NCBI RefSeq assembly: GCF_000282895.1
Contig: NZ_ALBQ01000003.1
Coordinates: forward strand, 62,001-126,000
Source: Sphingomonas sp. ATCC 31555
GTDB lineage: Bacteria > Pseudomonadota > Alphaproteobacteria > Sphingomonadales > Sphingomonadaceae
Direction of reading: 5' to 3'
DNA: 64,000 nucleotides
Numbering within the stretch: position 1 is the first letter of the stretch; every line of letters starts with the position of its first letter. Both the position numbers and the translations under genes were made by a program. Shown piece after piece: positions 7,816 to 16,425 of the stretch. Below the pieces are notes generated by a model. That model was not told the DNA's origin. It worked only from the letters and a program-made list of their open reading frames with translations, and did no database searches.

Positions 7816-9963
7816 ATGAACCGACTGTCCGTACGGGCAGGCCTGATGCTAGGCCTGCCCCTTATCACCATGCCTGCGTTTGCCCAGACCGGGGAGGGGG
7901 AGCATTCGCGTCGCTCGGATATCGTGGTTACCGGGGTTCGCCAGGACGACAGCTACGCCCCCCAGCAGGCGTCCGTCGCCGGCAAGAGCCCGGCGCCGCT
8001 GATCGAAGTTCCGCAATCGGTAAGCGTTGTCACGCGCCGGCAGATCGAGGATCGCAACCTCTTCACGATCGGCGAAGCGATGCAGACCGTGGCGGGCGTC
8101 ACGGTAATGCCGTTCGATGGCACCAACCCCGATTATCGCGCGCGCGGCTTCGTGCTCGACTATGCCTATGACGGCATCCCCTCGACCTTCTCGTCCGGCG
8201 TGCCCGAGTTCGACTTGGTTATCTATGAGCGGCTTGAAGTGCAGCGCGGGCCGACCGGCCTGTTCCGTGGATCCGGATCGCCGGGCGGCACGATCAACCT
8301 CATCCGCAAGCGTGGACAGGATCAACTCGCAATTTCCGGCGCGCTTTCTGCCGGCTCCTGGAACAACTATCGCGGCGAGTTCGATATCGGCGGGCCGGTG
8401 GATGCAGCCGGGCGTCTGCGCCTGCGTGCGGTGGGCGCACTGCACGATCGCGACTTCTTCCAGGCCAAGTCGCATACCCGCAAGCTTACCGCCTATAGCG
8501 CGCTCGACTTCGACCTGACGCCGACCACCACGATCGGCGCATCGCTCAGCTATCAGGATACGGTGGCGGACACGCCGATGAACGGGCAGCCGGCCTATGG
8601 CCTGCGCGTGAACGGCGCGACGTCGACGCGGCACCCACTGACGGACCAGTTTCTGAACTTCCCCCGCAACTTCCAGCATTTGCCCAGCTGGAACACGTTC
8701 ACCGAGACCACCACCGAATATGCCGCCGAGATCAAGCAGCAGATCGGCGACTGGTCGGTCGTAGTGCGCGGTCTCCATCGTGACATCCCGCGAGCATGGG
8801 AAGACGCATTCGTTCGCCCCGGCACCGGTGTCGATCCCGTCACGCTGACGGCCGAATATGTGAACCGCCGCAGCCGGGGCGTGAACGGCAAGACGTCGGT
8901 GGACACTTATGCCACCGGCCCGTTCACGCTGTTCGGCCAGGAGCATGAGCTGGCGATCGGCTATAGCTGGGACAAGCGGACGACTTCGTTCCTCAATCGC
9001 ACCCAGACGCCGGTCGGCAGGTATTCGATCTACGCTGCAGATTCGATCCCGCTGCCGGGTGCCGCCTTCACCTCAGGCAGCGAAACCGATTTGCAGCAGA
9101 GCGGCGTCCATGCCCAGCTCCGGCTGCGCCCCATCAAGGGCCTGACGATCGTCGCGGGCGCCCGGGTCAGCGACTATACCAACAAGTCGCGCAGCATTCC
9201 GCCTTCGACGCCTACCAACTTCACCACCGGCGCGCGAGAGCGCGGCCAGTTCACGCCGAGCCTCGGCGCGGTGCTGCACCTGACGGATAACGTCACGCTG
9301 TACGCAAGCTACTCCGACATCTTCAATCCGCAGACGTCGCTGCGGGCCAACGGCACCGTGCTCGATCCCCGCGTCGGCGAGCAATATGAGGCCGGCTTGA
9401 AGGGGAGGTTCCTGGACGGGGCCCTTAACGCCAGCGCGGCGGTGTTCCGCAGCAAGGACAAGAATCGCGCCCTCGCCGACACGGCAAACCCTGGCTTCTT
9501 CGTCGAGGCAGGCGTCGTGAAAATCGAAGGCTTCGAGTTCGAAGTCACCGGGCGCCCACTCCCTGGGTTGGACCTCGTGGCGAGCTACACCAACGTCAGG
9601 ACCGCGTTCGAGCTCGGCACCGCAGCCCAGACCGGCGCCGTGTTCGACCTCAACACGCCCAGACACCAGTATAAGGCATATGTCCGGTACGAGCCGGTGG
9701 CACTAGGCGGCGCCTTTGCCGCTGTCAGCGTGATCGGTCAGAGCGGCGTCATCGCCGGTGGCGTTGCCAGTATCCGCGAGCAAGCGCCCTTCGCCGTAGC
9801 GGGCGCCCAGCTCGGCTGGCGTGTCGACGAGCACCTGCGTGCGTTCGTGTCGGTCAATAACATATTCGACAAAATCTATTACCAGCGCGTCGGCTCGATC
9901 AACACGTACAACTTCTATGGCGAGCCACGGAACGTCCTGCTGACGCTCCGCGCCAGCTACTGA
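7816..9963 (+). CDS. TonB-dependent siderophore-type receptor
   Basis: A 715-residue outer-membrane receptor. ATG 7816 has GGGGGAAGA directly upstream and opens a signal peptide (cleavage near FAQ-TG). The TonB box is SDIVVTG (about residues 34-40), and the plug has the siderophore-receptor signature QSVSVVTRRQIED and LEVQRGPTGLFRGSGSPGG. The barrel ends in the aromatic terminus LRASY. The next gene, an ABC-2/DUF3526 permease, starts one base after its stop, so the pair forms an operon. Receptors paired with DUF3526 proteins are common in this group and may take up a metal complex. A GTTA-N5-TAAC repeat sits at the promoter, hinting at zinc control, but iron is also possible. Confidence 0.93.
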   Translation: MNRLSVRAGLMLGLPLITMPAFAQTGEGEHSRRSDIVVTGVRQDDSYAPQQASVAGKSPAPLIEVPQSVSVVTRRQIEDRNLFTIGEAMQTVAGVTVMPFDGTNPDYRARGFVLDYAYDGIPSTFSSGVPEFDLVIYERLEVQRGPTGLFRGSGSPGGTINLIRKRGQDQLAISGALSAGSWNNYRGEFDIGGPVDAAGRLRLRAVGALHDRDFFQAKSHTRKLTAYSALDFDLTPTTTIGASLSYQDTVADTPMNGQPAYGLRVNGATSTRHPLTDQFLNFPRNFQHLPSWNTFTETTTEYAAEIKQQIGDWSVVVRGLHRDIPRAWEDAFVRPGTGVDPVTLTAEYVNRRSRGVNGKTSVDTYATGPFTLFGQEHELAIGYSWDKRTTSFLNRTQTPVGRYSIYAADSIPLPGAAFTSGSETDLQQSGVHAQLRLRPIKGLTIVAGARVSDYTNKSRSIPPSTPTNFTTGARERGQFTPSLGAVLHLTDNVTLYASYSDIFNPQTSLRANGTVLDPRVGEQYEAGLKGRFLDGALNASAAVFRSKDKNRALADTANPGFFVEAGVVKIEGFEFEVTGRPLPGLDLVASYTNVRTAFELGTAAQTGAVFDLNTPRHQYKAYVRYEPVALGGAFAAVSVIGQSGVIAGGVASIREQAPFAVAGAQLGWRVDEHLRAFVSVNNIFDKIYYQRVGSINTYNFYGEPRNVLLTLRASY

Positions 9964-9964
9964 A

Positions 9965-11248
9965 ATGACAGGCGCGCTCGTTCCCGTCATTGCCCGCCAG
10001 CAATGGCGGCTATTGGTACGCGACCGACGGCTTGCGGTGCTGGCGCTTTCGCTGCTGCTGGCATTGCTCGCCGCAGGGATCGCCGGTGCCGCGCTCCACG
10101 GCGCACGCGAGGAGGAACGGCGTGCCGCTCAGGCGCAGGAGGCACGGGTCTGGGCATCGCAAGGCCCCGCCAACCCGCACGGCGCGGCGCATTTCGGACG
10201 CTATTTTTTCAAGCCGGTCTCGCCCCTTGCCGTGGTCGACCCCGGCCTGCTGCCCCAGCTTGGCACGTCGCTCAAAGTCGAAGCACATGCCAACAATCCG
10301 GCACGCAACCGCACGATCGATGGGGGTACGGCACTCGACCGCTTTGGCGCGCTCAGCCCGGCGACAATGCTCCAGCTTTTTGCGCCGCTGCTGGTGATAC
10401 TTTCCGGCTTCTCGGCCTTTTCGGGGGAACGCGCACGCGGCCTGCTCCGACAGGAACTTGCCGCCGGCGCCTCCCCCGCCGCGCTGATGGCAGGGCGCCT
10501 GGGAGGACTTGGCGCGACCGCCGGACTGCTGCTTGCCGTCGCCACCCTGGCGAGCGCGCTGGCGCTGGCGGGGAGCGGCGGGGGCCTGACGGAGTTTTCC
10601 GCGCTGCTCTGGATGATGCTCGGCTATGGCCTGTACTTGCTCGCCTTCGCCGCGCTCACGCTGGCGGCGTCGGCTGCCTTCGCGTCCGCGCGGACCGCGC
10701 TGGTGGTCCTGCTGGCCTTCTGGGCGATGGCGACGCTGTTCGTGCCCCGTATCGCACCGACGGTCGCGGAGGCGCTGGCTCCAACAGCTTCCGGCCCGGC
10801 GTTCGAGGCAGCGGTGACCAGGGAGGTTCGCGAGGGACCGAGCGGTCATGATCCGCAGGACGCGCGGCTCGATCGGCTGCGGAGGACGACGATGCAGCGC
10901 TACGGCGTTTCGAAGCTCGAGGATCTGCCGATCGATTTCAACGGCATCGCGCTTTCCGCGGGTGAGCAATTGTCCACCGCCATCTACCGTCGCCACTTCG
11001 CAGCGCTCTACGATGGCTATGACCGGCAGGCGGCGATCCAGCGCGGCTTTTCGCTCTTATCACCCTTGCAGGCGGTCCGGCCGTGGTCGGCGGCGCTCGC
11101 GCAGAGCGATCAGTATGCGCATCGCCGCTTCCTCGAACAGGCGGACGGCTTTCGCTACGATCTGGTGCAGACCCTCAACCGCGCGATCATCCATCGGCCC
11201 AAAGGCGGCGAAGGGCACCACCGTTGCGACCCGGGGTTTAGAAAATAG
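9965..11248 (+). CDS. ABC-2-type/DUF3526 permease, probably C-terminally truncated
   Basis: A 427-residue inner-membrane protein. It has one N-terminal membrane helix (about 18-42), a long periplasmic stretch (about 45-135), and then a block of hydrophobic helices (about 137-160, 178-205, 215-240 and 243-265) followed by another long soluble region. This layout fits DUF3526 ABC permease subunits. Family members normally end with a further membrane helix; here the frame stops soon after HRCDPGF at 11248, where base composition turns AT-rich. I infer that the 3' end was lost. No ATP-binding subunit or partner permease follows, so the transporter is incomplete in this window. Confidence 0.7.
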   Translation: MTGALVPVIARQQWRLLVRDRRLAVLALSLLLALLAAGIAGAALHGAREEERRAAQAQEARVWASQGPANPHGAAHFGRYFFKPVSPLAVVDPGLLPQLGTSLKVEAHANNPARNRTIDGGTALDRFGALSPATMLQLFAPLLVILSGFSAFSGERARGLLRQELAAGASPAALMAGRLGGLGATAGLLLAVATLASALALAGSGGGLTEFSALLWMMLGYGLYLLAFAALTLAASAAFASARTALVVLLAFWAMATLFVPRIAPTVAEALAPTASGPAFEAAVTREVREGPSGHDPQDARLDRLRRTTMQRYGVSKLEDLPIDFNGIALSAGEQLSTAIYRRHFAALYDGYDRQAAIQRGFSLLSPLQAVRPWSAALAQSDQYAHRRFLEQADGFRYDLVQTLNRAIIHRPKGGEGHHRCDPGFRK

Positions 11249-11446
11249 TAAATACTATACGCTGAGTGCGTTATTTTGATCAGCTTCCAGACTGGATAGT
11301 CACTTTTCTAGATTGTCGATTTTTGACAACATGGCATCATATATATCGGTGTCCGCCACAGATAATGCCTTCGAGAACCACGACATAAATGAATTTAGCA
11401 TTGTGAATATTATCATGACAATTCTCAAATTCGGTAGAATGAATCT
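11249..11446. other. AT-rich gene-free patch
   Basis: About 200 bases clearly poorer in G and C than the surrounding DNA. It separates the truncated permease from the 3' end of the RND pump gene. It holds a short TTGTC/GACAA inverted repeat near 11314-11330 but no convincing gene, RNA or insertion-sequence end. It may be a scar of an insertion or of the event that clipped the permease. Confidence 0.5.
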
Positions 11447-14400
11447 TCATGCGGTTGCCGCGTTCTTCTCGTCCCCAACCGTGGGCGTCGTCGCCGGACG
11501 GATCCGGAACCACAGCGCGTAAAGTGCCGGCAGGAACAGCAGCGTCAGGATCGTCCCGCCCAGCGTGCCGCCGATCAGCGTGATCGCCATCGAGCCCCAG
11601 AAGACCGACTTGATCAGCGGCACGAAGGCGAGCACCGCCGCCAGCGCGGTAAGGATCACCGGCCGCGAGCGCTGCACGGTCGCTTCCACCACCGCGTCAT
11701 AGGGCGTCATCCCCAGCTTCTCGTTGTCGTGGATCTGGCCGATCAGGATCAGCGTGTTGCGCATCAGGATGCCGGCGAGCGCGATTAGGCCCAGGATGGC
11801 GTTGAAGCCGAAGGGGTGGCCGGTCACGAGCAGGATCGGAACCACGCCGATCAGGCCGAGCGGCGCGGTCGCCAGCACGATTCCCATGGCCGACAGGCTG
11901 CGCACCTGCAGGATGATCACGATCATCATCAGGAAGATCATGATCGGGAAGATCGGCGCCAGTGCGGTGTTGGCCTTTTCGGCTTCCTCGATCGAGCCCG
12001 CCATGTCGATGCGGTAGCCGCTCGGCAGACTCTGGATGATCGGCTGAAGCTTGGCGAGCATCGCCGTCGAGACGTCCGGCGGCTGCAGGCCGTTGGCGAT
12101 GTCGCCGCGCACGGTGATCGTCGGCAGGCGGTCGCGGCGGAGCAGGATAGGGTCTTCCATCCGTACCTCGACCTTGCCGATCTGGCTGACCGGCACCCGC
12201 TGGCCGTTAGCGCCGGTCAGCTGGTAATTGCCGATGCGCGCGGGATCGAGCCGATCGGTACCAGCAGACCGGGCGACGATCTCGACCGAGCGGATGTCCT
12301 CGCGCACCTGGGCGACGGGCGCGCCGGTCAGCAGGAACTGGAGCTGGTCGGCGACGTCGCTGGAGGTGAGACCGAACGCCCGCAGCCGCTCCTGATCGAG
12401 CACGAAGTGCAGCGCCGGTGCACGCTCGCCCCAGTCGCTGTTGACCGTGCGCATCGACGGATCGGCCTGCATCACCTTCTGCACGCGCTCGGCGATGCCG
12501 CGGACGACGGCCAGATCGGGCCCTGCTACGCGGAAGGCGACCGGGAAGGGGGAGGGCGGGCCGAAGACCAGCTGGGTCGCCCGGACGCGCGCGGCCGGGG
12601 CGAGGCCGTTGGACACCGCTTGGCGCAGCTTCAGCTTCAGCCTGTCGCGCGCGGCCTCGTCGGGTGTGCGGACGACGACCTTGGCGAACGACGGATCGGG
12701 CAGTTCGGGCGAAAGCGACATGAAGAAGCGGGGCGCGCCCTGGCCAATATAGGCGGTGACGATCTTCGCCTCGGGCTGCTTCTGGAGCCACGCCTCGACC
12801 TGGCTTGTCGCCGCGCTGGTCTGGGCGAGCGCCGTGCCCTTGGGCATCTGGACCTCGACCAGCAGTTCGGGGCGATCCGAGGTCGGGAAGAACTGCTTCT
12901 TGACGAGCGCCATGCCCGCGCCGGCGATGAGGAAGGCACCCAGCGTGAACAGCGTGACCAGCTTCTTGCGGTGCACCGCCCAGGCGATGACGCCGCGGAC
13001 GCGCTGGTACCGCGGCGTCTGGTAGATGGCATGGTGGCCGCCCTCGATCGGCTTGATATGGGGCAGCATCTTCACGCCCATATAGGGGGTGAAGATCACC
13101 GCGACGAACCACGACGCGATCAGCGCGAAGCCGACCACCCAGAAGATGTTGCCGGCATATTCGCCCGCGGTCGATTGGGCGAAGCCCACCGGCATCAGGC
13201 CGATCACCGTGACCAGCGTGCCCGCCAGCATGGGTGCTGCGGTATGGCTCCAGGCATAGGCGGAGGCGCGGATGCGATCATAGCCCTCCTCCATTTTCAC
13301 AACCATCATCTCGATCGCGATGATCGCATCGTCGACCAGCAGGCCGAGCGCGAGGATCAGCGCGCCGAGCGTGATGCGATCGAGCACGCGGCCGGTTGCC
13401 CACATCACCACCAGCGCGATCGCCAGCGTCAGCGGGACGGCGGCGGCCACCACCAGCCCGACGCGCCAGCCGAGGCTGATCAGGCTGACGATCATGACGA
13501 TCGCCAGCGCCTCCAGGAAGGTATGCATGAACTGGTCGACGGCTTCGCTGATGTTCACCGACTGGTCGGTCACCGGCGTCAGGGTCATGCCGAGCGGCAG
13601 TTCCTTCTGCACCTTGGCCACTTCGGCGTTCAGCGCCTTGCCCAGGTCGAGCCCGTTCCAGCCCTCGCGCATCACCACGCCGAGCAGCAGCGTCGGCTCG
13701 CCGCCGTTGCGGATCAGGAAGGTGGCGGGATCCTCATAGCCGCGCTCTATCTTGGCGATATCCGACAGGCGCAGGCTGTTGCCGCCAACGACGATCGGCA
13801 GGTCGCGGATCTTGGCGAGGTCGTCGAACGCGCCGTCGAGGCGGATCGCGACCTGCTGGCCCTTGGTCTCGATCGCGCCGGCGGGGGTGACGAGGTTCTG
13901 CTTGGCCAGTGCGACGAAGATGTCGCGCACCGAAACGCCGAGCGTCGCCAGCCGCTGCTCGGTGAATTCGACGAAGATGCGCTGCGGCCGCTCGCCGACG
14001 ATGTTGATCTTGTTGACGCCGGGCACGTGGAGCAGGCGCTGGCGCAGCAGTTCCGCTTCGCGCGCCAGGTTGCGCTGGGGCTCGCCCTTCGCCTTTAGTG
14101 CGTAGAGCGCGAAGGTCACGTCGCCATATTCGTCGTTGACGAACGGGCCCATCACACCGCGCGGCAGCTTGGCCGCTTCGTCGCCCATCTTCTTGCGGGC
14201 CTGATAGAACTGTTCGGGTACGTCGGCGGGCGGCGTATTGTCGCGCAGCGTCACCGTGGTGAAGGCAAGGCCGGGGCGGGTGAAGGTCTCGCTGCGATCA
14301 TAATAGCGCAGTTCCTGAAGCCGCTTCTCCAGCGGCTCGGCGACCTGGTCCTGCATCTCCTGCGCGGTCGCGCCCGGCCAGGCGGTGACCACTGTCATCA

Positions 14401-14560
14401 CCTTGATGGTGAAGCCGGGATCCTCGGCGCGACCGAGCTTGAGGAACGCGATCGTGCCCGCCGCGATGACCGCGATCAGGAAGAACAAGGTGACGGAGCG
14501 CTCGCGCACGGCGAGCGCGGAAAGATTGAAGCCGCGCTTCTCGGGTTCGCCGCCGCTCAC
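11447..14560 (-). CDS. RND-family efflux pump inner-membrane subunit
   Basis: A 1037-residue proton-driven AcrB/HAE-type exporter that would expel drugs or other toxic compounds with the adaptor and outer-membrane factor encoded next to it. GTG 14560 overlaps the adaptor stop in a GTGA junction, giving translational coupling and the expected N-terminus (a cytoplasmic tail, then RERSVTLFFLIAVIAAGTIA as first membrane helix). The proton-relay aspartate pair is visible in LGLLVDDAIIAIEMM, and two large periplasmic porter loops alternate with twelve predicted helices. Substrate is not evident; the divergent TetR regulator suggests an inducible drug or lipid-like inducer. Confidence 0.95.
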   Translation of the reverse strand: MSGGEPEKRGFNLSALAVRERSVTLFFLIAVIAAGTIAFLKLGRAEDPGFTIKVMTVVTAWPGATAQEMQDQVAEPLEKRLQELRYYDRSETFTRPGLAFTTVTLRDNTPPADVPEQFYQARKKMGDEAAKLPRGVMGPFVNDEYGDVTFALYALKAKGEPQRNLAREAELLRQRLLHVPGVNKINIVGERPQRIFVEFTEQRLATLGVSVRDIFVALAKQNLVTPAGAIETKGQQVAIRLDGAFDDLAKIRDLPIVVGGNSLRLSDIAKIERGYEDPATFLIRNGGEPTLLLGVVMREGWNGLDLGKALNAEVAKVQKELPLGMTLTPVTDQSVNISEAVDQFMHTFLEALAIVMIVSLISLGWRVGLVVAAAVPLTLAIALVVMWATGRVLDRITLGALILALGLLVDDAIIAIEMMVVKMEEGYDRIRASAYAWSHTAAPMLAGTLVTVIGLMPVGFAQSTAGEYAGNIFWVVGFALIASWFVAVIFTPYMGVKMLPHIKPIEGGHHAIYQTPRYQRVRGVIAWAVHRKKLVTLFTLGAFLIAGAGMALVKKQFFPTSDRPELLVEVQMPKGTALAQTSAATSQVEAWLQKQPEAKIVTAYIGQGAPRFFMSLSPELPDPSFAKVVVRTPDEAARDRLKLKLRQAVSNGLAPAARVRATQLVFGPPSPFPVAFRVAGPDLAVVRGIAERVQKVMQADPSMRTVNSDWGERAPALHFVLDQERLRAFGLTSSDVADQLQFLLTGAPVAQVREDIRSVEIVARSAGTDRLDPARIGNYQLTGANGQRVPVSQIGKVEVRMEDPILLRRDRLPTITVRGDIANGLQPPDVSTAMLAKLQPIIQSLPSGYRIDMAGSIEEAEKANTALAPIFPIMIFLMMIVIILQVRSLSAMGIVLATAPLGLIGVVPILLVTGHPFGFNAILGLIALAGILMRNTLILIGQIHDNEKLGMTPYDAVVEATVQRSRPVILTALAAVLAFVPLIKSVFWGSMAITLIGGTLGGTILTLLFLPALYALWFRIRPATTPTVGDEKNAATA

Positions 14561-15639
14561 TTGGCGGCTCCTTCGGTGCGGACTGCTTCGCCTTCGTGGA
14601 GCATATGCGCGCCGATCGCGACGATCCGGTCGCCGGGCTGGAAGCCGGTCGCGAGACGCGCGGTTTCCTCGCCCAGCGCGACGATCCGCACGGGGCGCCA
14701 GGTCACCGTCTGCTGCTTGCCGGTGCGGAGCAGCCATACGCCGGGGCCATGGCCGGCATCGTGGATCGCACCCAGCGGCACCTCTGCGCTCGCGCCGGCA
14801 CGTCCGCCGTCGAGCGTGATCGTGACGGTGGCACCCAGCGGTGCCCGCGCGGCACTGCCGTTCAGCACATAGCGGGCCTCGAAGGTGCGCGAGGCGGGGT
14901 TGGCCGCGTCCGACAACTGCCGCAGCGCCGCGGTGCCGCTGCCGCCGTCATAGGTGCGCGCCGCCGCGGTGGAGCCGATCGCGGGGCGGAGATCCTCGGG
15001 GAGCTGGACCAGCGCCTCGCGCGGGCCAGAGCGGGCGACGCGGACGACCACCTGCCCGGCGGCGACGACCTGGCCGGGCTCGGCGAGCGTCTCCACCACC
15101 GTGCCGTCCGCGTCCGCCAGCAACACGCCGTACGCGGTGCCGTTGCGGGCGATGCCGGCCTGGGCCTGGGCGGCGCGCAACTGCGCTGCCGCGGCGTCGG
15201 CTGCTGCCTTTGCCTTATCGTAGTTGGACGCAGAGATGGCGCCCGCGGCGACGAGATCGCGCAGCCGGCGCTCGTCGGCGGCGGTCTGCTCCGCGGCGGC
15301 GCGCGCCGCCTCGACATTGCGGTTCGAGGCCTGGGTGGCGAGCGCGAGATCGGTGATGTCCAGCCGCATCAGCGGCTGGCCGCGGCGGACGACGTCGCCG
15401 GCATTGACCAGGCGCTCGGTTACCTTGCCGGCGACGCGGAAGCCGAGGTCGCTCTGCACCCGTGCCGCGACGATCCCGGTGAACTCGCGGGTGGCGCCCC
15501 GTGCGGCAAGCGGTGCCACCGTCCGCACCAGCGGCGGATCGGTGCGGGGATCGGGCTCGCTGTACGAGCAGGCGGCCAGCGCGAGCAGAAGGGGAAGCGC
15601 TACGGCCTTGCCGCGGCGATCGAGAAAATGATCCGACAC
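14557..15639 (-). CDS. RND efflux periplasmic adaptor (membrane fusion lipoprotein)
   Basis: A 360-residue HlyD/AcrA-family adaptor bridging the pump and outer-membrane factor. A lipobox (LALAAC, about residues 19-24) indicates lipid anchoring. The biotinyl-lipoyl-like halves (DLGFRVAGKVTERLVNAGD and VETLAEPGQVVAAGQ) flank an alanine-rich alpha-hairpin (about 100-165), followed by beta-barrel and membrane-proximal domains. The GTG start at 15639 sits behind GGAGG. The promoter upstream holds a TGTGAC-N14-GTCACA operator at 15679-15704. The gene is translationally coupled to the pump gene by a 4-base overlap. Confidence 0.94.
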   Translation of the reverse strand: MSDHFLDRRGKAVALPLLLALAACSYSEPDPRTDPPLVRTVAPLAARGATREFTGIVAARVQSDLGFRVAGKVTERLVNAGDVVRRGQPLMRLDITDLALATQASNRNVEAARAAAEQTAADERRLRDLVAAGAISASNYDKAKAAADAAAAQLRAAQAQAGIARNGTAYGVLLADADGTVVETLAEPGQVVAAGQVVVRVARSGPREALVQLPEDLRPAIGSTAAARTYDGGSGTAALRQLSDAANPASRTFEARYVLNGSAARAPLGATVTITLDGGRAGASAEVPLGAIHDAGHGPGVWLLRTGKQQTVTWRPVRIVALGEETARLATGFQPGDRIVAIGAHMLHEGEAVRTEGAAK

Positions 15640-15678
15640 CTACGAATCCTCCAATGAGTTGGAGCGTAGATGTTTTCC

Positions 15679-15704
15679 TGTGACCAAATTGTCAATACGT
15701 CACA
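15679..15704. promoter_or_regulatory. TetR operator 1 (RND operon promoter)
   Basis: TGTGAC-N14-GTCACA, a perfect 6-base inverted repeat with half-site centres 20 bp apart. A minus-strand TTGACA (-35-like) at 15690-15695 lies inside it. An operator of identical arms and spacing occurs at 16375-16400, on the other side of the TetR gene. Confidence 0.8.
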
Positions 15705-15722
15705 ACGCCTATGGCTGATGGG

Positions 15723-16358
15723 TCATGGCGCCAGACTGCGCAGGATGAGCCCGGTAAGTTCGGTCTGCGCATCAGGCAGCAGGTCCAGGTTGCGCTCCAG
15801 ATGCAGCGGGTCGACAAAGGGCATCATCGCATAGACGATCGCGCGGCAGGTCTCGTCCAACGGCGTCTTCCGCTCGAATTCGCCAGCTTCACGGCCCTCG
15901 CGGACGATCTCCGCAATCATGCTCCGCAGCGTATCCTTGTACGCGCGCGCCGAGGCCCAATTCTCTGAGGCGGCTGACGCTGCGATCTCGTAGATCTTGC
16001 GATCGTCGAAGAAGAGTTCCACGCTGAGGCCGGTTATACTCTTGAAGAAGCGGCGAAATCTGTCCGTCGCACTCTCGCCTTCGGCAACCGCGATCCGTGC
16101 TTCGCGCACGATTCGCTCCAGCCGGGCGCTGCAGATCGCCTCGCCGATCGCCTGCTTGGACTCAAAGAACCGATAGATATAGGCCTTGGAGAAGCCGATC
16201 TCGCGGGCGAGGTCGGCAACGGTGGTCTTGGCATAGCCATAGCGGGCGAAACAGTCGTTCGCCGCCTCGATGATCTGGTCGCGGACAGCATGTTCGGCGG
16301 GGCCGCGGGCGGGGGTGCTTACGAGGTTCTCGGTCATGGGCCTCAGATACGCATTCAT
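15723..16358 (-). CDS. TetR-family repressor of the RND efflux system
   Basis: A 211-residue TetR regulator (or 204 residues from the second ATG at 16337, which follows GAGG closely). The N-terminal helix-turn-helix is typical: EAANDCFARYGYAKTTVADL, then REIGFSKAYIYRFFESK. The all-helical C-terminal part would bind the inducer. It sits between the adaptor/pump operon and the outer-membrane factor gene, with an identical operator on each side, so it should repress both and itself until an efflux substrate binds. Confidence 0.92.
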   Translation of the reverse strand: MNAYLRPMTENLVSTPARGPAEHAVRDQIIEAANDCFARYGYAKTTVADLAREIGFSKAYIYRFFESKQAIGEAICSARLERIVREARIAVAEGESATDRFRRFFKSITGLSVELFFDDRKIYEIAASAASENWASARAYKDTLRSMIAEIVREGREAGEFERKTPLDETCRAIVYAMMPFVDPLHLERNLDLLPDAQTELTGLILRSLAP

Positions 16359-16374
16359 CCGTGGATTGACAAAC

Positions 16375-16400
16375 TGTGACCGATCAATGCATCAGTCACA
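16375..16400. promoter_or_regulatory. TetR operator 2 (outer-membrane factor/TetR promoter)
   Basis: TGTGAC-N14-GTCACA, matching the arms and spacing of the site at 15679-15704. A TTGACA (-35-like) lies at 16366-16371, just before the left arm. It would control both the outer-membrane factor (ATG 16426) and the divergent TetR gene. Confidence 0.8.
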
Positions 16401-16425
16401 CGAGAGTTCCAAACCAGGTGATGCC

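Noticed and set aside
11313..11522. A small frame through the AT-rich patch into the pump 3' end.
   Set aside because: Starts at TTG without ribosome site, and its second half is antisense to the pump gene.
11816..14098. A 760-codon plus-strand frame opposite the RND pump.
   Set aside because: Composition is that of an antisense shadow (runs of His, Asp, Arg, Gln); the pump on the other strand is unmistakable.
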